Of a stretch of 64,000 nucleotides of DNA, positions 44,401 through 52,972 are shown one piece after another. The stretch's first letter is position 1; the number at the start of each line of letters is the position of its first letter. The notes beneath the pieces are model-generated. The model saw nothing but the letters and a program-made list of their open reading frames with translations, was not told the DNA's origin and made no database searches. Source of the DNA: Chitinophaga sp. S165 (GTDB lineage Bacteria > Bacteroidota > Bacteroidia > Chitinophagales > Chitinophagaceae); contig NZ_QGTG01000005.1 in the NCBI RefSeq assembly GCF_003182155.1, positions 410,394-474,393 of the forward strand, given 5' to 3'. The position numbers and the translations under genes were made by a program.

Positions 44401-45026
44401 ATGATCTTCAGATCAGGGTTCTTTGCTTTCGCAGCCTCAATCCTGCGCCACAGTATCGGGTGACACCACGCAGGATTGGCGCCGGCTACGAATATGCAGT
44501 CTGCCTGTTCTATATCATCATAACTTCCGGGAACACTGTCTTCTCCCAGTGATAATTTGTAGGCAGCTACCGCGCTACTCATACATAGCCTGGAGTTGGT
44601 GTCTATATTATTACTTCCGATAAATCCTTTGATCAGTTTATTCACCACATAATACTCTTCCGTCAGGCATTGTCCGGAGGCATAAAATGCTACAGACTCA
44701 GGGCCGTATTGTGCTATCATTTGTTTGAATACTGCAGCAGTACGCTCCAGCGCCTGGTCCCAGGAAACGCGCTGCCGGGGCATATGCCGGTGATAGCGCA
44801 TTTCCGGGTAATAAAGCCTGTCTGATGTGTCCATCACAGTATAATGCAGGTTCATGCCTTTGGAACAAAGCATGCCTTTATTTACCGGATGATCTTTGTC
44901 TCCTTCCACACTTAATTTCCCCTGCCTGTCCCTGTGCACAATAATACCACAGCCTACACCGCAATAACAGCAGGTGCTACGGTAACTGCCCGCAGGAAGT
45001 TTACTATGTTGATGATTGCCTGTCAT
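41469..45026 (-). CDS. Fused assimilatory nitrate reductase, FAD reductase and BFD [2Fe-2S] domain
   Basis: An 1185-residue cytoplasmic enzyme reducing nitrate to nitrite. Residues 15-60 hold the [4Fe-4S] ligands (CCYCGVGCG and later MLCSKGMN), followed by the molybdopterin domains to about 680 (NSRLCMSSAVAAYK, MWTMGLNQSAVGVNKN, and the C-terminal MopB domain WPLILTTGRIRDQWHTMSKT). From about 715 a pyridine-nucleotide-disulfide oxidoreductase domain begins (KIVIIGAGAGACGFVKAYRG; MIVGGGLLGIELAASL). The end is a BFD-like [2Fe-2S] domain (VCSCGGVGEG, then GCGSCRPE). Elsewhere these activities are on separate NasA/NasC or NasBC subunits; here one chain should take electrons from NAD(P)H to the molybdenum centre. 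Confidence 0.92.
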   Translation of the reverse strand: MTGNHQHSKLPAGSYRSTCCYCGVGCGIIVHRDRQGKLSVEGDKDHPVNKGMLCSKGMNLHYTVMDTSDRLYYPEMRYHRHMPRQRVSWDQALERTAAVFKQMIAQYGPESVAFYASGQCLTEEYYVVNKLIKGFIGSNNIDTNSRLCMSSAVAAYKLSLGEDSVPGSYDDIEQADCIFVAGANPAWCHPILWRRIEAAKAKNPDLKIIVSDPRVTQSCAIADVHLQLMPGTDIVLHHAIGRLLIEAGHTDNHFIQQHTEGFAKYRDTVMERSISSAASVCGISEDLIYEAAAMIGQAKGFMTMWTMGLNQSAVGVNKNLSLINLNLITGKIGKPGCGPFSLTGQPNAMGGREVGGLSNMLPAHRVLDNPAHRKEVQEFWGGTAISDKPGLTATEMFEALNDGRLKAIWIMCTNPLVSLPDARMAEAALQKAKFVVVQEISSKPETLRYADVVLPAAAWTEKEGTMTNAERRITYLQKINEAPGEALPDAEIISRFARKMGYHGFDYSNPSEIYAEHSRLTAGTNIDVSGVNYELLKEKRSLQWPYPAGTANNGTQRLFTDHKFYTSSAKAIIHSFPDDNRSTPPDPQWPLILTTGRIRDQWHTMSKTGKVSKLKQHIPTPLLEIHPQDAAEREIKEGDIVEIFSENGVVRVKAQLSTSIKQGVVFLPMHWGKILDNDLSRANNLTHTLVDKISKQPDLKYTAVQVRLYQKQAQKIVIIGAGAGACGFVKAYRGINTTDTITVFSKEDQPFYNRVMLPDYISGTQQWAQLVKMTDEEENLLDITLHRGVSINGIDREQKTVTDSNGLIHAYDVLIMAMGSRAATLRDAPSLDGVFTMRNRRDADAFVRHIDPAAGKVMIVGGGLLGIELAASLREMDIDVAVIQRTSKLMDRQLDALGSQLLYEELTDRGIEILYNDEIERFTGLNKLDGIQLKSGRHVACQAVVMSIGTLPNIELARASHLLCKRGVVVNEYLQTSDPDIFAIGEIAEFNGTLYGITAAAEQQAAIVGRYLAGDLTSYYEGSLFMNILKMHGTDLCSLGMIETPDDPAYEEVVFIDKSKRYYKKCVIHNDRLVGAILIGDKSEFLEFRDLISNKIELSEKRLELLRSGKKAAPVIGKLVCSCGGVGEGNICEKIKEGADTLESICQASGAGMGCGSCRPEIKAILEKQLPSTPKEEAVFIMQAV

Positions 45027-45028
45027 TG

Positions 45029-46333
45029 TTAGTCTGCAAATGCTACTTGTCCGGCAGGTGCGGAAGCCGTTTCAGTAGCCGGTTTTTTAATGAATCTCGT
45101 CAACAGTATGATGAAAGACACTGCTATTACGATATAACCGATGTAAGTGAATGCATCGACATAAGTGATGCTATCAGACTTAAAAAGGAAACCGAACAAC
45201 ATGCCACCCAGGTTGCCGCCTGCACCTACAACGCCACTTACCAGTCCTACATTCTTTTCATTAATAAAAGGCACTATACCATACGTTGCTCCATTAGCCA
45301 TTTTCAGGAACAGTGCAAAAGTGAGCATAGACACAATAGCGAGGGCCAGTGAGCCTGCCTGCGCGAACAAAAGCAGTCCGATACCTTCCAACAGTAATAC
45401 AATGGCCAGCAGGATGCCTTTTCCTTTCATGCCTGCTTTCGCACCTACTTTATCCGATACGATGCCGCCCATTGCTCTTGCGAAGATGTTCATGAAACCA
45501 AAGATGCCAGCCCAGAAACCAGCGCTGCTCTGTGAAAGATGAAATGTATCCACGAAGTGTAAAGAAGCTACGTTGTCGAAGGTGATCTCCATACCGAAGC
45601 ACATGCCGTAAGCCAGCGTCAGTGCCCATATACGCCAGTCTCCCAGGATGGTCCAGTCAGTTTTCCCCTTTACAGGACTGTTACGGTTGATCTCATCGAA
45701 ATTGCCTGTAGGTGTATCCTGCGTAAACTTGTGATACATCCATGCTACCATCAGCATCATAGCACCGGGTACGATCATCGCCAGGCGCCATGCTTCCGGT
45801 TTTGTATATCCGAATCCCACTATTGCGGCAAAGATCAAAGGCATTACCATGTTGGTCACGCCGCCACCCAGGTTGCCCCATCCGCCGGTAATAGCATTTG
45901 CCGTGCCTTTTATGTTTGCCGCAAACATCATGGACGTATGGAACTGTGTTACTACGAAAGAAGCGCCTATTACGCCGATAGCAAGACGGAACAATAAGAA
46001 TGTGGTATAATCATGTGCCAGTCCTACGAGGAATACCGGCAGCGAACCCACTATCAGCAGTCGCACAGCAGTTTTGCGCGGACCCCACGTATCACATAAT
46101 TTACCTATGATCAACCTTGCTATAATGGTGCTGGATACTGAAGCGATAATAATATTACCTACCTGTGATTTCGTTAGTCCGAGGTCTTCCCTGATAGTCG
46201 GCATCAGGGGGGCCAGGCCAAACCATCCGAAGAAGCAAACGAAGAACATCAGCCACGTGGTATGAAATGTACGCATGTGCACCGAGTTCAGTGAAAAGAG
46301 AGGTAGTTTATTGAGAGGTTGTTGATTGTTCAT
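45029..46333 (-). CDS. narK: NarK-type nitrate/nitrite MFS transporter
   Basis: A 434-residue major facilitator with about 12 membrane segments. The nitrate signature regions are seen: ASFVVTQFHTSMMFA with the FxxxQ pattern, GTANAITGGWGNLGGGVTNMV, and GVVGAGGNLGGMLFG in the second half. These glycine-rich motifs define the nitrate/nitrite porter family. It imports nitrate for the reductases of the operon and may export nitrite. It lies 2 bp from the nitrate reductase start and 29 bp after the porin. Confidence 0.94.
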   Translation of the reverse strand: MNNQQPLNKLPLFSLNSVHMRTFHTTWLMFFVCFFGWFGLAPLMPTIREDLGLTKSQVGNIIIASVSSTIIARLIIGKLCDTWGPRKTAVRLLIVGSLPVFLVGLAHDYTTFLLFRLAIGVIGASFVVTQFHTSMMFAANIKGTANAITGGWGNLGGGVTNMVMPLIFAAIVGFGYTKPEAWRLAMIVPGAMMLMVAWMYHKFTQDTPTGNFDEINRNSPVKGKTDWTILGDWRIWALTLAYGMCFGMEITFDNVASLHFVDTFHLSQSSAGFWAGIFGFMNIFARAMGGIVSDKVGAKAGMKGKGILLAIVLLLEGIGLLLFAQAGSLALAIVSMLTFALFLKMANGATYGIVPFINEKNVGLVSGVVGAGGNLGGMLFGFLFKSDSITYVDAFTYIGYIVIAVSFIILLTRFIKKPATETASAPAGQVAFAD

Positions 46334-46362
46334 GTTGAAAAAGATCTGGTTGAATAATTGTA

Positions 46363-47715
46363 TTATTTAAAAATCATCTCCGGTCTGATAGCGACCATCA
46401 CATATGCCCAGTTACTGTTGCTTTGTGCATTGGAGACGTTCTTAACGGCAGCGGAAGTCAGTGAGGTCGTATTCCAGAAGTGGCTGTAGCCTGCTTCAAA
46501 AGAGATCACCTTCGTGAGGGAATATGTGGCTACGAGGTCAGCCTCTGTACCAAATTTCCGGCTGAGTGAAACGCCGTTCTCCACTACTTCACTGGCACTG
46601 AAAAACTCATGGACATCTCCTGTCAGTTGAAACTTTGTTCCTGCCTTATATTTCGTTTTCAGGTAGTAATCCTGCAAGCCGCGGTTACCAAATCCGTTCG
46701 CCACATAGAAGTAGTCCATATAGCCCCAGAATTTGTGCGGTGTGCCATAGAGCGGATCGAATGCATGACTTTTACCTGTTGTGCTTGTGCCACCGGTCGT
46801 GTAATCAGCACCAAGACCTGCACTGAACGATTTGCAGAGCTGGTATTGGAAAGCGGCGGATAACAGCCCTGCGTTGAGTTCCTGCGCGTTAGCATTTTTG
46901 CCGAACTGATAATATCCGGCGGCGGTCAGTGTCAGTTTATCAAAAGAATTGATGAAATATAACCCTGTCGTCATGCGCGTATGTACGCCATTCTCCCAGA
47001 TCTTAACACCTGTGCTATCGGGATGGAATTTGGAAAACTGGTCGGCCAGGAACAGGAAAGAGATAGTTCCTGCAGATAGTTTCCGTGAGCCATACAGATA
47101 TTCCAGGCTTTTGTACATGGCGCCACCATTTGTAGTAGCTGTGTAATTTCCCGGAGGAGTTGGATTATATATAGTGCCGGCTGCATTTTCCCTGTTCTGA
47201 TTAAATGCTGCGCCCAGGTGCAATGTATATGGTCCCGTTTCATATTTCAGTACTGCTGCATCATGCCTTCTGCCTTGTTGCAGCCAGTCCAGATTTCCAA
47301 GCAGGCGGCTATCGTCATAAACGATTTCCTGCCGGCCAATTTTGAGGTTCAGGCTTTTGTTCTTAACTACTGTGTCCAGCAGCATGATCTCCGCCCAGGC
47401 TTCATGTAACAGTAAGCCGTTGTAGTCTTGAGCAGTGACCCTGTTAAGAGTGGAAACATCCTGTCCCCATACTCTCACATCCTGTACTGTCAATCCCAGT
47501 TTAAAACGGTAGCCACTGAATCCGGCAAAGAGACGGCTACGCTGGGAGGTGAAGAAAGCAGGGGAGGCGCCTTTCGGCAGCGGTGCTCCCTGGCCATCCC
47601 TGAATTCCGTACGCGTTCTGAGCTGTGCGCCCAACGTGAACTGTGCATGCGCTGAAGGACGGAAAAAGAGCATACAGAGCAGGTATAAAGAACCTGCTGA
47701 GAATAAACATTTCAT
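46363..47715 (-). CDS. Alginate-export-type outer-membrane porin
   Basis: A 450-residue outer-membrane beta-barrel with a signal peptide (LYLLCMLFFRPSAHAQ). The mature part alternates amphipathic strands with aromatic girdles, and GRQEIVYDDSRLLGNLDWLQQGRRHDA matches the alginate_exp family. It ends in an aromatic-capped strand. Within the nitrate operon it probably admits nitrate or nitrite through the outer membrane, a role inferred from position only. The ATG at 47715 replaces a TTG eight codons upstream. Confidence 0.88.
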   Translation of the reverse strand: MKCLFSAGSLYLLCMLFFRPSAHAQFTLGAQLRTRTEFRDGQGAPLPKGASPAFFTSQRSRLFAGFSGYRFKLGLTVQDVRVWGQDVSTLNRVTAQDYNGLLLHEAWAEIMLLDTVVKNKSLNLKIGRQEIVYDDSRLLGNLDWLQQGRRHDAAVLKYETGPYTLHLGAAFNQNRENAAGTIYNPTPPGNYTATTNGGAMYKSLEYLYGSRKLSAGTISFLFLADQFSKFHPDSTGVKIWENGVHTRMTTGLYFINSFDKLTLTAAGYYQFGKNANAQELNAGLLSAAFQYQLCKSFSAGLGADYTTGGTSTTGKSHAFDPLYGTPHKFWGYMDYFYVANGFGNRGLQDYYLKTKYKAGTKFQLTGDVHEFFSASEVVENGVSLSRKFGTEADLVATYSLTKVISFEAGYSHFWNTTSLTSAAVKNVSNAQSNSNWAYVMVAIRPEMIFK

Positions 47716-47767
47716 GCATTCTGTTGATAATGTTAGCAAAAGAGTATTCCCGCTCTCTCTGCTGATA

Positions 47768-48148
47768 TTATGCTTCCTGCATGATCCCTATATACACCTT
47801 TTCGTTTTCAACCCTGACAGGGTAGGTGGTGAGGGAACATTCCTGATCGTCAGACAGGCAACGGCCGTCTTCGAGAGAGAATGTTTTTTTATGGAAGGGA
47901 CAAGCCACCTTGGGCTCGCCATTATGAGTGCCTGTCATACCACGACTGAGGGCCATCTGCTGACGGTGCGGGCACATGTTCTGTGTAGCGTACCAGGCGT
48001 CGCGTCTGGCAAAACGGAACAGCGCAATTTGTACATCATCATATTTTACGCATACTCCTCCGTTTGGCGGAACGTCTATCACATTACAGGCGAAGAACCA
48101 TACAATGTTTGTGGTCGTGTTTGTGCTCGTGCTGATGATGGCTGACAT
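47768..48148 (-). CDS. nirD: Nitrite reductase small subunit (Rieske)
   Basis: A 126-residue Rieske [2Fe-2S] protein. The ligands are visible as C-x-H (NMCPHRQQ) near residue 59 and C-x2-H (ACPFHKKTF) near residue 83, and the strand ECSLTTYPVRVENEKVYIGI closes the fold. It pairs with NirB to give the NADH-dependent siroheme nitrite reductase. It lies 44 bp after nirB in the same direction. The N-terminal 15 residues, rich in Ser and Thr, are outside the fold. Confidence 0.93.
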   Translation of the reverse strand: MSAIISTSTNTTTNIVWFFACNVIDVPPNGGVCVKYDDVQIALFRFARRDAWYATQNMCPHRQQMALSRGMTGTHNGEPKVACPFHKKTFSLEDGRCLSDDQECSLTTYPVRVENEKVYIGIMQEA

Positions 48149-48192
48149 AAGTTATCTGTTTATTGATGAATGTCTTTTAATGAACTGATTTT

Positions 48193-50697
48193 CTATTTCC
48201 ATTCTGCGGCTTTTTTCTGTTCCCGCAGCGTATCGAATTTTACTGTCGGATCTTTAGTGCCTGGCGCATTTACGAAGTGACTGAAGCGTTTACGCAATTC
48301 AGGACTGTCCACTACTTCCTTCCATTCGCATTTATATTTATCAACGAGCGATTGCATTTCTGCTTCCAGTTCGGCAGCAATGCCCAGGCTGTCATTTATA
48401 ACTACGTTACGCAGGTAAGTGATGCCTCCGTCCAGCTTATTCAACCAGGTAGCGGTACGGGTTAGCGGATCGGCTGTTTTGATATAGAACATCAGGAAAC
48501 GGTCTATATAGCGGATGCAGGTTTCACTGTCCAGATCTGCCGCCAACAGGATGGCATGCTGTGGTTTTGAACCGCCATTACCGCCTACATACAGGTTCCA
48601 GCCTTTCTCTGTTGCAATGATGCCGAAGTCTTTAGATTGTGCTTCTGCGCATTCGCGGATACATCCGGATACTGCAGATTTGATCTTATGTGGAGCACGC
48701 AGGCCGCGATAACGTTCTTCTATCTGTATAGCAAAGCTTACACTGTCGTGCAGCCCGAAGCGGCACCAGGTAGAACCTACACAGCTTTTAACGGTACGCA
48801 AAGCTTTTCCGTAAGCATGACCGCTTTCAAATCCTGCATCGATCAGCTCTTCCCAGATGTTCGGCAGGTCGTCCAGGTGTGCGCCAAAAAGGTCTATACG
48901 CTGTCCGCCGGTGATCTTGGTATACAGGTTATATTTTAAGGCCACCTGCGCGATGACCAGGAGTTTGGCAGGAGTGATCTCACCACCCGGGATGCGGGGA
49001 ACGACAGAATAGGTACCACCTTTCTGGATATTGGCAAGGAAGCGGTCATTGGAATCCTGCACAACATCATTGCCTTTATCCAGGATCATGTCATTCCAGA
49101 GGCTGGCCATGATAGAGGCTATCACCGGTTTACATATTTCGCAACCGTCGCCATGACCATAATGATCAAGCGCATCGTCGAAAGAACGGACGTTCTTGAT
49201 ACGGATCAGGTCATACAGTTCCTGGCGGGAATAGGCAAAGTGCTCGCAGATCACATTACGGATGTACTTGCCCTGTGCCTTCATGGTGCCGGTGATCAGG
49301 TCTTTCACCATTGGTGTGCAACCACCACAGCAGGTGCCCGCCTTGGTACATTTTTTAATGGCGTCCAGTGTTTCATTGCCTGCTTCAACGGCCGCGCAGA
49401 TGCTACCCTTGCTTACACTTTCGCAGCTACAAATGATGGCATCATCCGGTAATCCAAGTACACCGGGACCGGCTTCCTGGCTTCCCCCTCGGGCGCCTAA
49501 AAGCACATCTTCAGGGTTAGGAGGGAGGATGACTTTATTTTTAGCTGTCTGTAATAATATATTATAAGCGTCCGCATCGCCGATCAGGATACCACCTAAC
49601 AGGTGTTTACCATCATTGGTGATGCTGATGCGTTTATACACGCCTTTCATTGTGTCTTCAAATACGATACTGCGGCTGGTATCTGCCGGAGCAAAAGGAT
49701 CGCCGAAGCTGGCTACGTCCACACCGATCAGTTTCAGCTTGGTGCTCATGTCGAAACCGGTAAATGCTTTCTCCTGTGCCTCACCGGCAATATGAGAAGC
49801 GACCACTTCCGCCATTTCATAACCGGGTGCTACCAGGCCGTAGATCATACCATTATATAAGGCACATTCACCGATAGCAAATATTTCAGGATCAGTGGTC
49901 TGCAGTTTTTCGTTGACTACAATACCGCCCCGGTGACCGGTTTCCAGGCCGCTCAGTTTTGCCAGTTCATCCCGTGGTTTGATCCCGGCTGAGATCACCA
50001 GCATGTCCGCTTCGAGGATGGACTCATCTGCAAACTGTAATCCGGTCATAGTATCCCCACCGATCACTTCACTGGTGTTTTTATTGGTATGTATCTGTAA
50101 ACCAAGTTGTCTGAGCTGCTGCTCCAGTATGCGGGAACCGCTTTCATCGATCTGACGGGGCATCAGTCTTGGGGCGAACTCTATGACATGTGTATCTGAA
50201 ATACCGAGGTCCAGCAGTGCCTTTGCTGCTTCCAGCCCTAACAGGCCTCCGCCGATCACTACGCCTCTTTTTGCTTTTGGGGCGTAGTCACGCATCAGCT
50301 CCAGATCTTCTATAGTACGGTAAATGAATACGCCTTTTTTGTCCACACCTGGAATAGGTGGCACAAAAGCAGAAGAGCCTGTAGCAATTACGAGGTAATC
50401 GTACGCTTCTGTAATACCTTTATATGAATGGACGGTTTTGGTGTTACGGTCAATCTGCTGAACAGGATCGCCCAGGTGGAGGGTAATATCGTTGGCGGCA
50501 TACCAGTCGGCCGGGGCCATGAGAAGGTCGTCTGCTGTTTTGCCGGCAAAAAACTCACTTAAGTGAACACGGTCGTAGGCGGGGCGGGGCTCCTCTCCGA
50601 AAACCACGATTTCTGCAGCCCGGCTTGGCAATTTGGCGATTATTTTCTCGCAAAACTTGTAGCTAACCATGCCATTTCCTATAATTACAATTTTCAT
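48193..50697 (-). CDS. nirB: NADH-dependent nitrite reductase large subunit
   Basis: An 834-residue cytoplasmic enzyme that reduces nitrite to ammonium. Order of domains: FAD/NADH reductase (GNGMVSYKF at the N-terminus and GGGLLGLEAAKALL), BFD-type [2Fe-2S] site (CSCESVSKGSICAAVE and KAGTCCGGCTP), a second cysteine pair (GDGCEICKP), then the siroheme domain with SCVGSTWCRFGLHDS and CIRECAEAQSKD, the two CxnC pairs that bind 4Fe-4S-siroheme. The start at 50697 is ATG; the longer frame begins with TTG. It is the first gene of the nitrate operon, divergent from cobA, which makes its siroheme precursor. Confidence 0.96.
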   Translation of the reverse strand: MKIVIIGNGMVSYKFCEKIIAKLPSRAAEIVVFGEEPRPAYDRVHLSEFFAGKTADDLLMAPADWYAANDITLHLGDPVQQIDRNTKTVHSYKGITEAYDYLVIATGSSAFVPPIPGVDKKGVFIYRTIEDLELMRDYAPKAKRGVVIGGGLLGLEAAKALLDLGISDTHVIEFAPRLMPRQIDESGSRILEQQLRQLGLQIHTNKNTSEVIGGDTMTGLQFADESILEADMLVISAGIKPRDELAKLSGLETGHRGGIVVNEKLQTTDPEIFAIGECALYNGMIYGLVAPGYEMAEVVASHIAGEAQEKAFTGFDMSTKLKLIGVDVASFGDPFAPADTSRSIVFEDTMKGVYKRISITNDGKHLLGGILIGDADAYNILLQTAKNKVILPPNPEDVLLGARGGSQEAGPGVLGLPDDAIICSCESVSKGSICAAVEAGNETLDAIKKCTKAGTCCGGCTPMVKDLITGTMKAQGKYIRNVICEHFAYSRQELYDLIRIKNVRSFDDALDHYGHGDGCEICKPVIASIMASLWNDMILDKGNDVVQDSNDRFLANIQKGGTYSVVPRIPGGEITPAKLLVIAQVALKYNLYTKITGGQRIDLFGAHLDDLPNIWEELIDAGFESGHAYGKALRTVKSCVGSTWCRFGLHDSVSFAIQIEERYRGLRAPHKIKSAVSGCIRECAEAQSKDFGIIATEKGWNLYVGGNGGSKPQHAILLAADLDSETCIRYIDRFLMFYIKTADPLTRTATWLNKLDGGITYLRNVVINDSLGIAAELEAEMQSLVDKYKCEWKEVVDSPELRKRFSHFVNAPGTKDPTVKFDTLREQKKAAEWK

Positions 50698-50892
50698 CGG
50701 CAAAGAATTGAGTTGATAAATTTAGAACGGCCTTTATATGTTGAATTAATTAATATGATGTCTATTTTCCGATTCGAGTGTTAAAATGAGCCGTTTTTTG
50801 TGATCTGCATCATGAAATTAGGAATAAGTGTTCTAATTTTATAGTGGTTCGTATGATTTTACTCATATAAATATTTTTATAATACTTCTCAC
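50698..50892. promoter_or_regulatory. Divergent control region nirB / cobA with a Crp/Fnr-like site
   Basis: This AT-rich 195-bp gap contains TGTGA-N6-TCATG at 50799-50814, close to a Crp/Fnr half-site pair. It is 102 bp from the nirB ATG and 79 bp from the cobA ATG. Neither side has a TAnnTTTG box in the gap, which fits activator-dependent promoters. The likely ligand is the Crp/Fnr regulator encoded after cobA. A small inverted repeat AAATTAG/CTAATTT follows near 50815-50840. Confidence 0.5.
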
Positions 50893-51651
50893 ATGGCATA
50901 CTTATCTTTGGTAGGAGCAGGACCGGGTGATCCGGAACTAATAACTTTGAAGGCAATAAACGTTCTCAGGCAGGCGGATGTAATATTATATGATGCATTA
51001 GTGAATGAAGCACTGCTATCCTACGCCAAACCGGGTGCTGTGATCCGTTTTGTAGGCAAACGCTATGGCTGCCATTCGCTCTCACAACAGGAGATCAATC
51101 ATCTGATCGTGTCTTATGCCCAGTCGCACGGACATGTAGTAAGACTGAAAGGGGGAGATCCCTTCGTGTTCGGTAGGGCTACGGAAGAGATAGCAGCCGC
51201 TAAAGGCGCCGGGATCCCTGTTCAGGTTGTTCCAGGTGTCTCAAGCGCCCTGGCTGGCCCTGCCGGTCAGATGATACCGCTTACGTCAAGAGGCATCACC
51301 GAGAGCTTCTGGGTAACGACGGGTACTACCCTGACAGGAGAAATCTCAGCAGATATCGACCTGGCAGCGCGGTCAACCGCTACCGTCATCATATTAATGG
51401 CTATGAGCAAACTGGAAAAGATCATGGACATATTTAGCGGGTACGGGAAAGAGAACCTGCCGGTAGCCATTATTCAGAACAGCTCGACAGATAGGGAAAA
51501 AGTAGTAACAGGTACAGTAAAAGATATCGTATTTAAAGCGCAGCATGCCGGCATGTCTAACCCGGCAGTAATTGTGGTAGGGAAAGTGGTGGACCTGAAG
51601 GACGTGACCGGAACGGTGCAGCAATTAATTGACAGGCATGAAGAAAGATAA
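50893..51651 (+). CDS. cobA: Uroporphyrinogen-III C-methyltransferase
   Basis: Methylates uroporphyrinogen III twice with SAM to precorrin-2, the precursor of siroheme needed by NirB. A 252-residue SUMT with the signatures LVGAGPGDPELITLKAINVL at residues 6-25, VRLKGGDPFVFGRATEEI and VVPGVSSALAGPA. It is the short monofunctional form without the CysG oxidase/ferrochelatase half; those activities are not in this window. It forms an operon with the Crp/Fnr gene, overlapping it by 14 bp. Confidence 0.95.
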   Translation: MAYLSLVGAGPGDPELITLKAINVLRQADVILYDALVNEALLSYAKPGAVIRFVGKRYGCHSLSQQEINHLIVSYAQSHGHVVRLKGGDPFVFGRATEEIAAAKGAGIPVQVVPGVSSALAGPAGQMIPLTSRGITESFWVTTGTTLTGEISADIDLAARSTATVIILMAMSKLEKIMDIFSGYGKENLPVAIIQNSSTDREKVVTGTVKDIVFKAQHAGMSNPAVIVVGKVVDLKDVTGTVQQLIDRHEER

Positions 51652-52330
51652 ACATGGTTGCGATCTGCAATCCTGTATGTTATGTAAGTTGTGTATTCCT
51701 GCGTGGAAGCCAGCCATTTCGACTCATAGACAAAGTTTTACATTAAAGAAAGGTCAGATGCTCTTCCGGGAAGGAGAGCCTGTGAATGGGATCTACTTCG
51801 TGAATGCAGGTAAAGTAAAAGTGCACAAGCATTGGGGAGAAGGCAAAGAACTGATCGTTCGCTTTGCCAAAGAAGGTGATATTGTCGGACACAGGGGCGT
51901 GGGCAGTGAGATGGTTTATCCTGTGTCGGCGACCGCATTGGAGCCGGTAGATGGCTGTTTTATTGACCTTGCATTTTTCCAGGCTACGCTTAAGGTCAAT
52001 CATGATTTCCTGCATGCGCTCATGATGTTCTATGCCAGTGAATTGCAGGAGTCGGAGAAGAATATGCGCAATCTTGTACATATGCCTGTAAAAGGCCGTA
52101 TCGCCCATGCCTTGCTGATCCTCCTGGAAAAGTTCGGCGCCAACGAAGAGGGCTATATTAATATGACGCTCAGCCGCCAGGACCTGGCATCCTATACCGG
52201 TACGACCTACGAAACCGCTTTCCGTGTCATGAGTGAACTCATACAGGAAAAGATCATCGCCATTTCCGGCAAAAGTATGGCCGTGATAGATCCCGCCCGG
52301 TTACAGGCCCTGGAAGCAGAAGCAGGCTAG
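51638..52330 (+). CDS. Crp/Fnr family regulator with N-terminal cysteine cluster
   Basis: A 230-residue transcription regulator. The first 20 residues carry four cysteines as C-x4-C-x2-C-x2-C (residues 8, 13, 16, 19), which could hold an iron-sulfur cluster. A cyclic-nucleotide-binding-type beta-roll follows (KGQMLFREGEPVNGIYFVNAG; FAKEGDIVGHRG), then a long dimer helix and a winged HTH (MTLSRQDLASYTGTTYETAFRVMSEL). It probably senses oxygen, NO or redox state and controls the divergent nitrate operon. The ATG at 51638 was preferred to a TTG three codons upstream. Its stop overlaps that of the convergent regulator by three bases. Confidence 0.9.
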   Translation: MKKDKHGCDLQSCMLCKLCIPAWKPAISTHRQSFTLKKGQMLFREGEPVNGIYFVNAGKVKVHKHWGEGKELIVRFAKEGDIVGHRGVGSEMVYPVSATALEPVDGCFIDLAFFQATLKVNHDFLHALMMFYASELQESEKNMRNLVHMPVKGRIAHALLILLEKFGANEEGYINMTLSRQDLASYTGTTYETAFRVMSELIQEKIIAISGKSMAVIDPARLQALEAEAG

Positions 52331-52950
52331 AGCAGTTTGTATTCTGAGGCCAGTTTCACTACGGAAGTAGTATTGTTTACTCCGAATTTCTCCATCAGGT
52401 TCTTACGGTGACTTTCCACCGTATGCGTACTGATGAACAATTGATCTGCTATCTGCATGGTGGTTAATCCCTTGCCGATCAGCTGAAGGATCTCTTTTTC
52501 CCTGCGGGTGATACGGGGTATGGCTTTCAGCAGTTCCATATCCGCATTTTTCAACGCTTCTTTCGTACTGCTGCACAGATATTCCTCCCCATCCATAATA
52601 GCATAAATGGCCCGGATGATCTCATTGCCCAGGGCATTCTTCAACACATACCCGCTTGCGCCATTCTGCAACATACTGTGTATGACAGGTTGTTCGTCAT
52701 GTATACTCAGTGCGATGATCTTCACATCTTCGTATTTCTTTTTTACTTCCCCGCAAAGCGTCACTCCGCTGATGTCCGGTAGGTTCACGTCCATCAGTAT
52801 CACGTCCGGCTGCCCTTTTTCCAATGCCTGTAACACACTTTTGCCATCTCCATAATCGCCGTTCAGTTCTATACCTGCATCACTTCGCAGGATGTTTTTC
52901 AACCCTTCTACCATGATAGGGTGATCTTCTACCACTACTACTTTGATCAT
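52327..52950 (-). CDS. NarL/FixJ-type response regulator
   Basis: A 207-residue regulator with a receiver domain (VVVEDHPIMVEGL; phosphoacceptor in ILMDVNLPDISG; GYVLKNALG lysine) and a LuxR-type HTH (ITRREKEILQLIGKGLTTMQIADQL). It is the partner of the TPR sensor kinase encoded 22 bp upstream in the same direction. The start is the ATG at 52950; the longer frame begins with TTG. It is not clearly a nitrate regulator: only its position beside the Crp/Fnr gene hints at that. Confidence 0.92.
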   Translation of the reverse strand: MIKVVVVEDHPIMVEGLKNILRSDAGIELNGDYGDGKSVLQALEKGQPDVILMDVNLPDISGVTLCGEVKKKYEDVKIIALSIHDEQPVIHSMLQNGASGYVLKNALGNEIIRAIYAIMDGEEYLCSSTKEALKNADMELLKAIPRITRREKEILQLIGKGLTTMQIADQLFISTHTVESHRKNLMEKFGVNNTTSVVKLASEYKLL

Positions 52951-52972
52951 AACTTCTTTCAATTACGTTTAA

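Noticed and set aside
50903..50910. TATCTTTG -7 match near the cobA start
   Set aside because: It lies inside the coding sequence at the conserved N-terminal strand (YLSLVGAG) of the methyltransferase, so it is explained by the protein.
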